Notes: a model not told the origin generated them from the letters alone. Shown: positions 6,806 to 15,883, counted from the first letter of the stretch. The stretch: 64,000 bases of DNA from Nocardioides marmoriginsengisoli (GCF_003725695.1 NZ_RJSE01000006.1:1-64000), one strand, 5' to 3'. Numbers and translations: made by a program.

Positions 6806-7090
6806 ATGTCCTGGGCCAACAGCACCCGACACGACAGACTCCCCGACAACTGGGATGAACTTCGGGCCGAGTGCGAGCGGCTAGCCAAGGGGCGATGCCA
6901 AGCCAAGGTCCACGTACCCGAGTGCAACGGCATCGGCACTGACTGCGACCACATCGAGCAGGGCGACGACCACAGCCAAGAGAACCTGCAATGGCTCAGT
7001 CGCCCATGCCACGACCGCAAGACACGACTCGACAACGGCGCAGGCAAGAAGCTGACGCTGCCCCGAGAGAAGCACCCCGGAGCGATCTAA
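6806..7090 (+). CDS. HNH endonuclease, terminase-proximal
   Basis: 94 residues. The pattern RCQAKVHVPECNGIGTDCDHIEQGDDHSQENLQWL is a compact HNH core with the central D-H and the N of the second His-metal element. Then CHDRKT completes the site. Small HNH proteins beside the terminase are required for packaging nuclease activity in many HK97-like phages, so a role in head packaging is likely. ATG 6806 is the first good start after the divergent hicA promoter. A ribosome-binding site is not obvious. Confidence 0.85.
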   Translation: MSWANSTRHDRLPDNWDELRAECERLAKGRCQAKVHVPECNGIGTDCDHIEQGDDHSQENLQWLSRPCHDRKTRLDNGAGKKLTLPREKHPGAI

Positions 7091-7116
7091 CCCTGTCCGA
7101 TATGGGGTAGGTGCCC

Positions 7117-7132
7117 CCGAACGGGTGTTCGA
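7117..7132. promoter_or_regulatory. LexA (SOS) box
   Basis: CGAAC-GGGT-GTTCG at 7118-7131 is a perfect palindrome matching the actinobacterial LexA consensus CGAAC-N4-GTTCG, with the 3' flanking A also matching. It lies 67 bp upstream of the second HNH gene and the terminase operon. The box sits in the loop region of a larger inverted repeat (AGGTGC at 7109-7114 and GCACCT at 7148-7153). Confidence 0.6.
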
Positions 7133-7198
7133 AAAGTGACTGGGGTAGCACCTGCCAATGCGTGCGTTGGACTTTCTCATTTTTTCGGGGAGGCGTGC

Positions 7199-7789
7199 GT
7201 GACGAGCTCGCCCAATGCGGCACGCAATGCCGCCCTTGCTCGCTGGGCAAACGCGTCATCCAGTGAGCGTTCGGCTGCCGCCCGCCATGCGGCCCTTGCG
7301 CGATGGGGGCGTGAGGCGGATCCACTCTCCGTCGCGGCTCGCGCTGAGTTAGAAGCCGACCGAACAGCGCGCCGACAGTCACCGTGTTTGAACTGCGGTG
7401 AACCGGTTGGGCACGCGCGCCGGAAGTACTGCCCGAAGCCAGAGTGCTTTCTCGCACGCAGGGCGACTGAAACTGCTGAGCGCCGCGCACGCCAAGGCCG
7501 TGAAAGCTACGGCTACACCGAAGCAATCGCCGAGGCGTACCACCGTCGTCGAGCGATCAAGAAGGGCGCCACGGTTGAGAAGTTCTCGCACGTCGAGGTG
7601 TTCGAGCGCGACAACTGGACCTGCGGCATCTGCTCCGAGCTCGTTGACCGCGAAGCCAGGTGGCCGGAACCGCTGAGCGTCAGTCTCGATCACATCATCC
7701 CACTTGCCCTTGGTGGCGATCACTCTCGCGCAAACACTCAGTGCGCACATCTCGCCTGCAATGTCCGCAAGGGCGCGCGGGCCGCTTGA
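7199..7789 (+). CDS. HNH endonuclease with N-terminal Ala/Arg-rich repeat
   Basis: 196 residues. The start GTG 7199 follows GGGGAGG (7187-7193) with ideal spacing; an upstream GTG at 7136 is less likely. The N-terminus repeats an ALARW unit twice (NAALARWA and HAALARWG), a motif resembling small DNA-binding modules in homing nucleases. A zinc-type CLNC then YCPKPEC follows. The C-terminus is an HNH core: TCGICSEL, SLDHIIPLALGG, NTQCAHLACNVRKGAR. It may be a free-standing homing endonuclease next to the terminase. Confidence 0.85.
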   Translation: MTSSPNAARNAALARWANASSSERSAAARHAALARWGREADPLSVAARAELEADRTARRQSPCLNCGEPVGHARRKYCPKPECFLARRATETAERRARQGRESYGYTEAIAEAYHRRRAIKKGATVEKFSHVEVFERDNWTCGICSELVDREARWPEPLSVSLDHIIPLALGGDHSRANTQCAHLACNVRKGARAA

Positions 7790-7835
7790 TTTCAGGCCGC
7801 CAGGCGCGGCTCACCACTTGCCCCAGGAGGGCGTC

Positions 7836-8198
7836 ATGACCGCGAAGCCGAAGCCTCCGACCAACCTCTCGACCGCCGGCAAGGCATTGTGGACCGAGGT
7901 CGTCGCGAGGTACACCCTGCGCGCCGACGAACTCCGCTGCCTTGAGGATGCGTGTGCGACCACGGACATGCTCGCCACCCTGGAGCAGGAGTGGCGCGAC
8001 GCTGGCCGTCCGTTCATGAGCACGGGCAGCATGGGTCAGGAGGTTGAGCACCCGCTGATCGGCAGTATCGACAAGATGCGCAAGTCGCGGCAGGCGTTCA
8101 TTCGGCAGCTCAAGCTTCCCGACGAAGCGCCGGCTGGTGGTCCGGTGGTCAACCCGGCTCGGGCTGCTGCCGATACGCGCTGGAAGCATGGCGCGTAG
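7836..8198 (+). CDS. Terminase small subunit (P27-like)
   Basis: 120 residues starting at ATG 7836 after AGGAGG at 7825-7830. It begins KPPTNLSTAGKALWTEV, then a helix-rich region ending in the C-terminal pattern AADTRWKHG. This matches P27-family small terminase subunits, which recognise the packaging site and stimulate the large subunit. It overlaps the large subunit by 11 nt. The similarity is by layout and short motifs only. Confidence 0.8.
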   Translation: MTAKPKPPTNLSTAGKALWTEVVARYTLRADELRCLEDACATTDMLATLEQEWRDAGRPFMSTGSMGQEVEHPLIGSIDKMRKSRQAFIRQLKLPDEAPAGGPVVNPARAAADTRWKHGA

Positions 8199-9990
8199 TA
8201 GTGGCCCCGCGTTCGTCGAGGATCTTGGTGCCGACTACCGGGCGATCGAGCAGGAGTATCGCGATCTCCTAGAGCGGTCGACGCCGCCGGTCGATCTGCA
8301 GTGGGAGCCGGTCAAGATCGGCCCGACTTGGCAGTACGACAACGGCTGGTTGCTCCCGGAGGCGTCCCTTGGATGGGGCTTCCTCTCGTGGACGACTCGG
8401 CACCTGACTGGCAAGGGAACGAAGCCTTGGTGGTGGACTGCCGAGCAGACGCGCTTCCTGCTTTGGTACTACGCGGTTGACTCGGACGGCGACTTTCTCT
8501 ACCGGAGTGGTCGACTGCAGCGCCTCAAGGGTTGGGGCAAGGATCCGACCGCCGCGGGTATCTCGATCGGGTCGCTTCACGCGCCGATCATGTTCGACCA
8601 CTGGGAGGGTGACCGTCCGATCGGGCGGGATGACCCGGAGGCGTGGACGCAGATCGCTGCGGTTTCTCAGGATCAGACCAAGAACACCTTCAAGCTGTTC
8701 CCGAGCCTGATCCCAAGGGCGACGCGAACTCGGTACGGCATCTCGGTCGGCAAGCTGAATGTCTGGTCCGATGGCGATCAGCGTCAGATCGAGGGCATCT
8801 CGACTGCGGCGGACTCGAACGAGGGTGGGCGACCTCACCTGATCATCCGTGCCGAGACTCAGAACTGGCTCTCGACCAACGGTGGGCATGACCTGGCTGG
8901 CGCCATGGACGGCAATGCCGCGAAGGCCGAGCAGGGAACGCCGGCCCGAGTCTTGGACATCTTCAATGCCTACCGCCCTGGTCGCGACTCGGTTGCCGAG
9001 CGAGCTCGTGAAGCGTGGGAGTCCACCCAGGGCGACAATGCGACGAACGTCGGGTACGGCGTGCTGTGGGATTCGCTCGAAGCGCCTCCCGAAGCGCCTC
9101 TTACTCGCGAGGCTGCCCCAGAGGTCATCCGCTGCATCGCGGGTGATGCTTCGTGGCTCGACGTCCGCCCCAAGGGCACGATCATGGAGTCGATCCTCAA
9201 CCCCGAGAACTCCCCGAGTGAGTCGCGGCGCAAGTGGTACAACCAGATCGTCGGCACCGAGGACGCGTGGGCTCAGCCGCACTGGATTGACCGTCCCGAG
9301 AACCGCCGCCGTGACGACGGGTTGCAGCCTGGCGATCGGGTGGCACTCTTCGGCGATGGCTCCAAGTCTGGAGACGACACCGGCCTGATAGCCATCCGCA
9401 TCTCTGACGGCCTCGCGCAGCTCCTGCACCATCAGCACCCTGGCGTTGACGCGGACAACAAGCCGATCCTGGTCGATCGCAATCAGGTCGATCTTGCGGT
9501 GACGGTCGCGTTCGACACGTACAAGGTGGTCGCGTTCTACTTCGACCCGTCGCACGCGAAGGCTGATGATGCGGTCGAGGATGACCGGTTCTGGTGGCCG
9601 ATGGTCGACCGTTGGCACGAGCGCTACCACCGTCGCCTGGATAAGAAGTTCTGGCCGGTGAAGTCTGGTCCGAAGTTGCATTCGATCGCGTTCGACATGT
9701 CGGCCAGTGCGGCGCAGCAACTGTTCCAGCCCGCGGTCACTCAGGTGGCTGAGGACATGGAGGCCGGCGAGGCTCCGTACCGCACTAGCGACGTGTTGCG
9801 GCGTCACCTGAAGAACGCGCGTCGCCGTGAGGGCCGGTTCGGCATCACGATCGGCAAAGAAAGCCGCTCCAGCGCTCGCAAGGTCGACCTAGCTGTCTGT
9901 TTCGTCGGCGCCCGCATGTTGTGGCGCATCGTCCGCCTGTCCCAGAACAAGGGCACTCCCGGCAAGGGTCGGGTGCTCATTCGCGACTAA
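8188..9990 (+). CDS. Terminase large subunit
   Basis: 600 residues. The ATPase domain has a nonstandard Walker A-like segment (LKGWGKDPTA, about residues 113-122), as in other actinophage terminases, preceded by W-rich KPWWWTAEQTRFLLWY. The C-terminal nuclease region has VALFGDGSKSGDDTGLIA and FYFDPSHAKADDAVEDD with acidic residues placed for two metals. It cuts concatemeric DNA and drives it into the prohead. ATG 8188 is used because it overlaps the small-subunit end; the frame is open to 8137, but upstream codons overlap heavily. Full length. Confidence 0.93.
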   Translation: MARSSGPAFVEDLGADYRAIEQEYRDLLERSTPPVDLQWEPVKIGPTWQYDNGWLLPEASLGWGFLSWTTRHLTGKGTKPWWWTAEQTRFLLWYYAVDSDGDFLYRSGRLQRLKGWGKDPTAAGISIGSLHAPIMFDHWEGDRPIGRDDPEAWTQIAAVSQDQTKNTFKLFPSLIPRATRTRYGISVGKLNVWSDGDQRQIEGISTAADSNEGGRPHLIIRAETQNWLSTNGGHDLAGAMDGNAAKAEQGTPARVLDIFNAYRPGRDSVAERAREAWESTQGDNATNVGYGVLWDSLEAPPEAPLTREAAPEVIRCIAGDASWLDVRPKGTIMESILNPENSPSESRRKWYNQIVGTEDAWAQPHWIDRPENRRRDDGLQPGDRVALFGDGSKSGDDTGLIAIRISDGLAQLLHHQHPGVDADNKPILVDRNQVDLAVTVAFDTYKVVAFYFDPSHAKADDAVEDDRFWWPMVDRWHERYHRRLDKKFWPVKSGPKLHSIAFDMSASAAQQLFQPAVTQVAEDMEAGEAPYRTSDVLRRHLKNARRREGRFGITIGKESRSSARKVDLAVCFVGARMLWRIVRLSQNKGTPGKGRVLIRD

Positions 9991-10003
9991 GAGAGGGGCT
10001 CGC

Positions 10004-11437
10004 GTGACGTTCTCTACCGCTGTGATCCCCACACTTCCGTCGCTGTCGCTGAGCCTTGAAGAGCAGCTGCTGATCCAGCAGCTCCGGAACCAGTACCAGC
10101 GCAACTCGGCGACGATGCTGCAGTCCGAGAAGTACTACTTCGGTGAGCAGGAGATCAAGAACCTGCGGATCGCCGTCCCCAAGGAGCTCGAGGGCCACAT
10201 CCAGTCGCGCGTCGGCTGGGGCGCGATGGCAGTTGACCCCTACGTGGAGCGGCTGAACGCCGACTGCTTCCGCCGGGTCGATGCCACAGATGGCGATGAG
10301 TACTTGATGGCGATGATGGACGCGAACAACTTCGCCTCGGAGCAGACGTTGGCTTTCACTGACGCCCTGTCGATGGGGCCGGCGTACTGGGTTGTCGGCT
10401 CCCCCGCCTCGCGTGGTGACGCTCCGGTCGTGACGGTGGAGTCGCCGCTGAACACCGCGGTCCTGTGGGATCTGCGCGGCACCTCGCCCCGGGCGATGAT
10501 GCAGGAGTACTGGTCGGAGGACGGGCGTCGTCGCGGCGCCCTGCTGGTCCCCGGCAAGACGGTGCACATGGCTCAGAATGACAAGGGCGAGTGGGTCGTC
10601 ACCGGGCGCGACGAGCACGGGTTCAACTTCGTTCCCGTCGTCCGGATGGCGAACCGTCCGCGCACGAACAATCGCTCGGGCTCCTCGGAGATCACGATCC
10701 CGCTCCAGGCGATCATCGACGAGGCGTGCCGGACGCTGATGTGCCTAGCCGTTGGCCGCGAGGTCTACTCCGCTCCACAGAAGGCGATCCTCGGTGCCGC
10801 GGAGGCTGCCTTCACCAAGGCGGACGGCTCGGTTGCGTCGGTTCTTGAGACCTACATGACGAAGGTGCTCGCGATCGAGCGGGACGAGAACGGCGACCTG
10901 CCGACCCTGTTCCAGTTCACTGCCTACGACCCCTCGGTGTTCACGAAGGTGCTCGACTGGCTCGCCTCCTCGGCTGCGGGCATCGTGTCTGCGCTTCCTA
11001 CCGACATGGGCCTGTACACACAGGGCAACCCGGCATCGGCGGAGGCCGGCCTGGTCGCCGATGACCGTCGCAACCGCCGCACGAAGCGGATGCAGCGCCA
11101 GTTCACCGGGCCACTGTGCGAGGTGGCGAAGATGGCCGTCCGCTTCGACAACCTCGGCAAGCTGCCCGCCGAGTACGAGCAGTTGGCGATCGACTGGACG
11201 CCGCCGGAGATGTTCTCTCCCGCGCTGGTTTCCGATGCTGTGTCGAAGGAGATCTCGGCGGGCGCGGTGCCGGCCACCTCCGACGTCACGTTGAAGCGGC
11301 TCGGGTACAACGCCGTGGACCGTCAGCGTCTCGCGCAGGACCGTGTCGCTGATGACGCCCGGAACATGGGCATGGCTCTTGCGCATGGCCTGCTCCCGCA
11401 GCAGGGAGGTACTGGTGGCGACACCGAGGGTGTCTGA
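10004..11437 (+). CDS. Portal protein (SPP1 gp6-like)
   Basis: 477 residues, usual for this family. It begins with LSLEEQLLIQQLRNQYQRNS and YYFGEQEIKNL. A long beta-rich clip and wing region contains GPAYWVVGSP and LPTDMGLYTQGNPASAEA, followed by helices. These are hallmarks of the SPP1 gp6-like portal, the dodecameric ring through which DNA enters the head. GTG 10004 is preceded by GAGAGGGG. It lies 13 bases after the terminase stop. Confidence 0.92.
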   Translation: MTFSTAVIPTLPSLSLSLEEQLLIQQLRNQYQRNSATMLQSEKYYFGEQEIKNLRIAVPKELEGHIQSRVGWGAMAVDPYVERLNADCFRRVDATDGDEYLMAMMDANNFASEQTLAFTDALSMGPAYWVVGSPASRGDAPVVTVESPLNTAVLWDLRGTSPRAMMQEYWSEDGRRRGALLVPGKTVHMAQNDKGEWVVTGRDEHGFNFVPVVRMANRPRTNNRSGSSEITIPLQAIIDEACRTLMCLAVGREVYSAPQKAILGAAEAAFTKADGSVASVLETYMTKVLAIERDENGDLPTLFQFTAYDPSVFTKVLDWLASSAAGIVSALPTDMGLYTQGNPASAEAGLVADDRRNRRTKRMQRQFTGPLCEVAKMAVRFDNLGKLPAEYEQLAIDWTPPEMFSPALVSDAVSKEISAGAVPATSDVTLKRLGYNAVDRQRLAQDRVADDARNMGMALAHGLLPQQGGTGGDTEGV

Positions 11438-12353
11438 GAGCCCAGCCACCCAGCGTCAGTACGTCAGTCAGCTCGCCTACTCCGCGGCCCTCGCGCAGGC
11501 GATCAGCACACTGTGGGGATCGCTGACTCCGACGCCCTCCACGCCGTCATGGGACGCGTTCACGGCAGCCATCCGGGCCGTCGTGCCGCAGTTCTCGCAG
11601 TCGCTCACGGTCGTGACGTTGGACAACTATCGGCTTGCTCGCGCCGAGGCCGGAATCAAGACGGTCCCGCGACTACCGAGCATCACGCCGCCGCCGGTCT
11701 CCAAGATCGATGCCGGTCTCGACTGGGCCAAGAGTGCGCTCGACCAGATCAGCGAAGAGCAGGCCAAGGCACTGTCGGAGATCGAGGCCCAGATCCTCGA
11801 GCGAGTTCAGGTGTCGATGCAGAAGGCGATGCTGGACGAAGCCCGGGAGACGACCGTGCTGGTGGTCGAGGGTGATGACCAGGCGCTCGGCTACCGCCGC
11901 GTCCCTCGTCCTGATGCTTGCTACTGGTGCATCGAGCAGGCTCTCCGGAAGACGTCCCGCAAGGGGTTGGCGAAGGACTTCAAGCGGTACGGATCACCGG
12001 GTGTGAGCCTGGGTGGCGATGAGCACTGGGGCGTCTACAAGTCCCGCGAGTCCGCCGGCCAGATCCCGCCGAACGAGGCGGGTGAGATCAACCGCTTCCA
12101 CAACAAATGCCACTGCGAGGTCGAGCCGATCTTCTCGACCGACTTCGCAATCCCGGCATGGCTGCAGGACATGGCGGTCCTGTACGACGACAGCGACGGC
12201 ACGAACGACTTCCGCCGCAGGCTGAACGCCCAGCGAAACGGCGAGCCCGCCCCGGATCCGACCCCGGTCCTGCCGACGCCGACCATCCAGCCCGCCGCCG
12301 CGTCCGCCTATGCCGACCTGCTCGCGCGGCTCAACGCGCAGATGGCCGCGTAG
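11415..12353 (+). CDS. MuF-like minor head protein
   Basis: 312 residues starting at GTG 11415 after GGGAGG (11404-11409), overlapping the portal by 23 nt. The N-terminal two thirds are helical. The C-terminal MuF core has CYWCIEQ and a later HNKCHCEVEPIF, the Cys/His cluster typical of MuF or VG15 minor head proteins. It then ends in a Pro-rich low-complexity tail. MuF proteins ride on the portal and are packaged with the DNA. No protease motif is seen. Confidence 0.88.
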   Translation: MATPRVSESPATQRQYVSQLAYSAALAQAISTLWGSLTPTPSTPSWDAFTAAIRAVVPQFSQSLTVVTLDNYRLARAEAGIKTVPRLPSITPPPVSKIDAGLDWAKSALDQISEEQAKALSEIEAQILERVQVSMQKAMLDEARETTVLVVEGDDQALGYRRVPRPDACYWCIEQALRKTSRKGLAKDFKRYGSPGVSLGGDEHWGVYKSRESAGQIPPNEAGEINRFHNKCHCEVEPIFSTDFAIPAWLQDMAVLYDDSDGTNDFRRRLNAQRNGEPAPDPTPVLPTPTIQPAAASAYADLLARLNAQMAA

Positions 12354-12409
12354 CCCCAAGATCATCCCGCCTGGCGCGGGGGAACCACAACGCCCCAGGA
12401 GGGCTCGTC

Positions 12410-13105
12410 ATGTCCGTAGCACCCGCAGAACCCACCCCGACGCCGACTGAGCCGCCTGCTGCAGCGACGACTCCCCCAGCGCCGACCCCGCCCGTCGATC
12501 CGCCGAAGGCTTCCGAGCCCAACGCGAACCCGTGGGCCGACCCTGCCGCAGCGGAGGCCGAGATCAAGCGCCTCCGAGCGGAAAACGCGAAGGACCGCAC
12601 TTCCGCCAAGGCGCAGGCCGCCGAGGAAGCACGCAAGGAGCTCGCACAGTCCATCGGCAAGTCCCTTGGACTGGTCGAGGACGACGCGAACGACCCGGCC
12701 AAGCTCACCGAGAGCTTGACCACCTCGCAGGCCGAAGCGAAGCAAGCGCGAGTTGAGCTCGCCGTGTTCCGCAACGCTGCAGCCGCAGGAGGCGACCCCG
12801 CCGCCCTGCTGGACTCTTCGAGCTTCCTGGCGTCGCTCGCTGCCGTTGACCCGTCTGACTCTGCTGCCATCGCAGCTGCGATCCAGGCGGCAGTCACGGC
12901 GAATCCGCGGCTAGGTGCCGCGCCAGCCGACCCGAAGGCCCCCGCACCCAACCCCGCACAGGGCGGAAGTGCCAGCGGATCCACTGCTGTCGACCAGCTC
13001 ACCCGCGAGCAGGTCGAGCAGATGGGCCGGGACGGCAAGCACGCCGAGATTGAGAAGGCCCGAGAAGAGGGCCGCCTCAACAACCTGCTCGGCATCAAGT
13101 CCTGA
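12410..13105 (+). CDS. Scaffold protein
   Basis: 231 residues, low in aromatic residues. The Pro/Thr/Ala-rich N-terminus (about 1-45) is followed by a coiled coil (AAAEAEIKRLRAENAKDRTS) and a Gln/Ala-rich region. A charged C-terminal helix (QVEQMGRDGKHAEIEKAREEG) is typical of the coat-binding end. The location between MuF and coat is standard for head scaffolds, which shape the prohead and leave. ATG 12410 follows CAGGAGG. Confidence 0.88.
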   Translation: MSVAPAEPTPTPTEPPAAATTPPAPTPPVDPPKASEPNANPWADPAAAEAEIKRLRAENAKDRTSAKAQAAEEARKELAQSIGKSLGLVEDDANDPAKLTESLTTSQAEAKQARVELAVFRNAAAAGGDPAALLDSSSFLASLAAVDPSDSAAIAAAIQAAVTANPRLGAAPADPKAPAPNPAQGGSASGSTAVDQLTREQVEQMGRDGKHAEIEKAREEGRLNNLLGIKS

Positions 13106-13134
13106 ACCACTGACCCCAGAACGGAGACGCCATC

Positions 13135-14193
13135 ATGGCAATCACCAACTTCATCCCCGAGGTGTGGGCGGCCCAGCTGCTCGCGATCCTCGACAAGAAC
13201 CTCGTGTACGCCGGTTCGCCGTGCGTGAACCGGGACTACGAGGGCGAGATCGCTGCCTACGGTGACACCGTCCACATTGCGTCCATCTCGGACGTGTCGA
13301 TCGTGGACTACACCAAGGACACTGACCTCACCGTCGAGACCCTCACGGACGCCGACCGCACCCTGCTCATCGACCAGGCCAAGGCGTTCGCGTTCGAGAT
13401 CGACGACATCGACCTGCGACAGGCCCGCAGTGGCGGCGCCCTGATGTCCGAGGCTGCCCGCCGGGCCGCATTCGGTCTGCGCGACAAGGCCGACCAGTTC
13501 GTCCACGCCAAGATGATCGGCGGCGCCGGGAGCGCCCTCGGTGTCGTCGACGCCACCACGGCGAGCAACGTGTACGACACCCTCATCGTGCCGGCCAAGG
13601 TCGAGCTCGACGAGGTCAACGTGCCCACTGAGGGTCGCTGGCTCGTCATCGACCCTGCGACCCACGGCAAGCTGCTGCTCGACAGCCGCTTCGTCAAGGT
13701 CAACGAGTCCGGCACCTCCGAGGGGCTGCGCAACGGCATCGTCGGATCCGCTGGCGGCTTCACCATCATGCTGTCCAACAACGCGTCGCAGCGAAACCGG
13801 ACCGCCATCACCGCGACCACCACCAGCGGCAACAAGACGATCACGGCGGCTGCGGGGACCTTCTCGCAGGCCGACGTCGGCCTCTCGATCGCCGGCACTG
13901 GCGTCGGCGCGTCCTCGAACAAGGTGGCGTCGGTCAACGCCGACGGCTCCTCGATCGAGGTCACCACGAACAGTTCTGCCTCGGCGACGGTGGCGGACGT
14001 GGCGCTGAGCGGCGGCGGTCGCGCCGCGGTCGCCGGATCGGCACTGGGCACCTCCTATGCCGAGCAGATTGCCAAGGTCGAGGCGTTCCGTCCTGAGAAG
14101 CGGTTCGCGGACGCCCTCAAGGGCCTGCACCTCTACGGCTCCAAGGTGGTCCGCCCCGAGGCGCTCGTCGTGGCTTCGGTCAAGGTCGCCTGA
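13135..14193 (+). CDS. Major capsid protein (P22 coat-like) with inserted domain
   Basis: 352 residues. It starts NFIPEVWAAQLLAILDKN and has YGDTVHIASI and ADQFVHAKMI, with the conserved C-terminal segment YAEQIAKVEAFRPEKRFADA. This is the P22-coat or HK97-fold shell protein used by many actinophages. Residues about 221-295 are an insertion between the VMLSNN-like strand and the conserved C-terminus. It is rich in Thr/Ser/Gly with an ADVGLSIAGTGVG motif, probably an Ig-like surface domain. ATG 13135 follows ACGGAGACGCC. It assembles the icosahedral head. Confidence 0.9.
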   Translation: MAITNFIPEVWAAQLLAILDKNLVYAGSPCVNRDYEGEIAAYGDTVHIASISDVSIVDYTKDTDLTVETLTDADRTLLIDQAKAFAFEIDDIDLRQARSGGALMSEAARRAAFGLRDKADQFVHAKMIGGAGSALGVVDATTASNVYDTLIVPAKVELDEVNVPTEGRWLVIDPATHGKLLLDSRFVKVNESGTSEGLRNGIVGSAGGFTIMLSNNASQRNRTAITATTTSGNKTITAAAGTFSQADVGLSIAGTGVGASSNKVASVNADGSSIEVTTNSSASATVADVALSGGGRAAVAGSALGTSYAEQIAKVEAFRPEKRFADALKGLHLYGSKVVRPEALVVASVKVA

Positions 14194-14229
14194 CCCTTCG
14201 CCATCTAGTCCTGAGAGGAGGGCGTCACC

Positions 14230-14658
14230 ATGCCGAACCCAGCAACCACCGCTGATGTGGAAGCACGGTGGCGCCCTCTCTCCGCTCAGGAGACGATCAA
14301 CGCTCAGACCTTCTTGGACGACGCGTGGCGGATGCTGCGTCGTCACTTCACGCAACTCGGGATCAACCTCGACGAGTTGATCGACACCGACAACGAGCTG
14401 CCTGCAGAGGAGCGCACTCTGCAGGCTGAGGTTGTCCGGGTGCTCGTCGCCGCAGTACTTCGGACGATGAAGAATCCCGACGGCCTGTCGCAGGAGTCGA
14501 TCGACGACTACACCTACAAGCGTGACGAGGCTGTCGCAGCGGGCTTGCTCTACTTCACCGACGACGAGCTGGATGGCCTGATCCCTGGCTCGGGCGAGAA
14601 GGGCCGCGCGTACATGATCGACCCGCTGGCCGACTACGCATCGCGGTTCGACTCGTGA
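14230..14658 (+). CDS. Head-tail connector (gp19/Gp15-like)
   Basis: 142 residues. An N-terminal PATTADVEARWRPLSAQE segment is followed by a helical body with AWRMLRRHFTQLGI and VLVAAVLRTMKNPDG, and then YFTDDELDGL and GRAYMIDPLADY. This matches the phage Gp19/Gp15/Gp42-like head-completion family immediately downstream of the coat gene. It likely forms the first ring under the portal. ATG 14230; GAGGAGG upstream. The stop overlaps the next GTG by 4 nt. Confidence 0.85.
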   Translation: MPNPATTADVEARWRPLSAQETINAQTFLDDAWRMLRRHFTQLGINLDELIDTDNELPAEERTLQAEVVRVLVAAVLRTMKNPDGLSQESIDDYTYKRDEAVAAGLLYFTDDELDGLIPGSGEKGRAYMIDPLADYASRFDS

Positions 14659-15089
14659 GTTCCGCGTCTGCCGTACGCCGTGGTCAGGCTGCGGCTGAGC
14701 GGGACATGACCCTCACCCTGACCCCCCAGGCCCCCATGGATCCGCCGTCCTTCACGACGGACCCAGATGGCTTCGAGGTCCCGGCCTTCAACACCCAGTC
14801 GCCGCACGCCGGCAAGGTCCAGTCCGGCACTCAGGCGGGCAGTGACACTCCGACCCGCTACGTGAAGGTCGCTGGTGTCGATCGCCCGGTGCTCGCGGCT
14901 GGTCTGCACATCCCGGTCGGCGCACCCATCCCGGTTGCCAGCGAGCAGCGCGGCCAGGCGACTGAGTACGTCGTCAGCGGCCTCGGTCAGGCGGATGATC
15001 CGGCGCTTCTGAATCGCCGCTACATGGTCGTCGGCGTTCCTGCGAAGTCGTTCGCGACCGCACGCCGCCTCGACGTCATTCAGCTCTAG
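14655..15089 (+). CDS. Head completion / stopper-type protein
   Basis: 144 residues beginning at GTG 14655 in the previous stop. The middle has strands such as TRYVKVAGVDRPVLAAGLHIPV and EYVVSGLGQADDPALLNRRYMVVG, consistent with a beta-barrel stopper or head-closure protein. A location between connector and tail-completion genes supports this role. Family assignment is moderate. It ends 9 bases before the next ATG, with AGGAGG in between. Confidence 0.7.
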   Translation: MSSASAVRRGQAAAERDMTLTLTPQAPMDPPSFTTDPDGFEVPAFNTQSPHAGKVQSGTQAGSDTPTRYVKVAGVDRPVLAAGLHIPVGAPIPVASEQRGQATEYVVSGLGQADDPALLNRRYMVVGVPAKSFATARRLDVIQL

Positions 15090-15098
15090 GAGGTCGCC

Positions 15099-15494
15099 AT
15101 GCGGATCCGCGTAACCCACAGCATCGGTGACCTTTCCTCGGACCTCACCGAGATCGCCGTCCAGACTCGCCCACGGATGCGTGGCGTGGTCCGCGACGGC
15201 ATCAAGGTCGGCACCCAGCTCTCACGACAGTTCGCTAGGGAGAAGGCCGGCCCGCACGGCTCACGGATTTGGAAGCGGATCAACTCGAACATGGACCGTG
15301 GCCTCGGCCTGTTCGGCAACACGATCAGTGGCGAGTTCGGCTATGACGGCGTCCCGAAGTCGGACTTCGTCGGCGCAGGCTTTCGCCACGGCATCAACAC
15401 TGACCTGCCGCGTGCGGCTGACATCGTCGGGCCGTCGTTCTCGCGTTCGGTCAATGACGAGGTTGGCGACATGTTCAAGGCGCACGGGTTCTGA
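15099..15494 (+). CDS. Tail completion protein (HK97 gp10-like)
   Basis: 131 residues. The layout is an N-terminal strand, a helical segment (RGVVRDGIKVGTQLSRQFAREKAGPHG), then beta elements and a C-terminal helix, as in HK97 gp10-like proteins. These act where the tail joins the head. The ATG is at 15099 after AGGAGG. Its stop overlaps the next ATG by one base (TGATG at 15492-15496). Confidence 0.75.
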   Translation: MRIRVTHSIGDLSSDLTEIAVQTRPRMRGVVRDGIKVGTQLSRQFAREKAGPHGSRIWKRINSNMDRGLGLFGNTISGEFGYDGVPKSDFVGAGFRHGINTDLPRAADIVGPSFSRSVNDEVGDMFKAHGF

Positions 15495-15883
15495 TGACTG
15501 CGCAGGCGAACGTTGACGCGATCCTCACTGTCCTGAACGCGGCGTTGTCGCCGCGCAAGGCGTACGACCTGGACAAGGTTCCATCGACGCGCCCGCCGCA
15601 GTACGTGGAGATCACGCTGGCCCGCCGATTTGGAGCCAACCTCAAGCGGTCCGCCTCTACCGGGATCGTCGGCTACCGGCTGACCGTCGCCGCCGTCTCG
15701 CAGACCACGGTCTCGAGCGTCCGCACTGACCTGGAGGAGTGTCGCGCGGCCCTGGAGTTCAACCGGCTGTCGGTCGGGCCTGCGAAGACGACCCCGATCC
15801 AGTTCGAGACCAACGACGACGCGGACTATGGCTCCGGCTGGTTCGCCGAGTACATGACCTTCACGTTCGCGATCGGCGCGTAA
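15494..15883 (+). CDS. Tail terminator protein
   Basis: 129 residues with alternating strands and helices. Position after the gp10-like gene and the small size are those of the tail terminator that caps tail-tube polymerisation. Features include an N-terminal helix (ANVDAILTVLNAAL) and C-terminal strands with WFAEYMTFTFAIGA. The ATG at 15494 is one base into the upstream stop. Confidence 0.75.
   Translation: MTAQANVDAILTVLNAALSPRKAYDLDKVPSTRPPQYVEITLARRFGANLKRSASTGIVGYRLTVAAVSQTTVSSVRTDLEECRAALEFNRLSVGPAKTTPIQFETNDDADYGSGWFAEYMTFTFAIGA

Noticed and set aside
12331-14355. Minus-strand ORF (674 aa) opposite scaffold and coat genes
   Set aside because: Antisense of two overlapping, well-supported structural genes.
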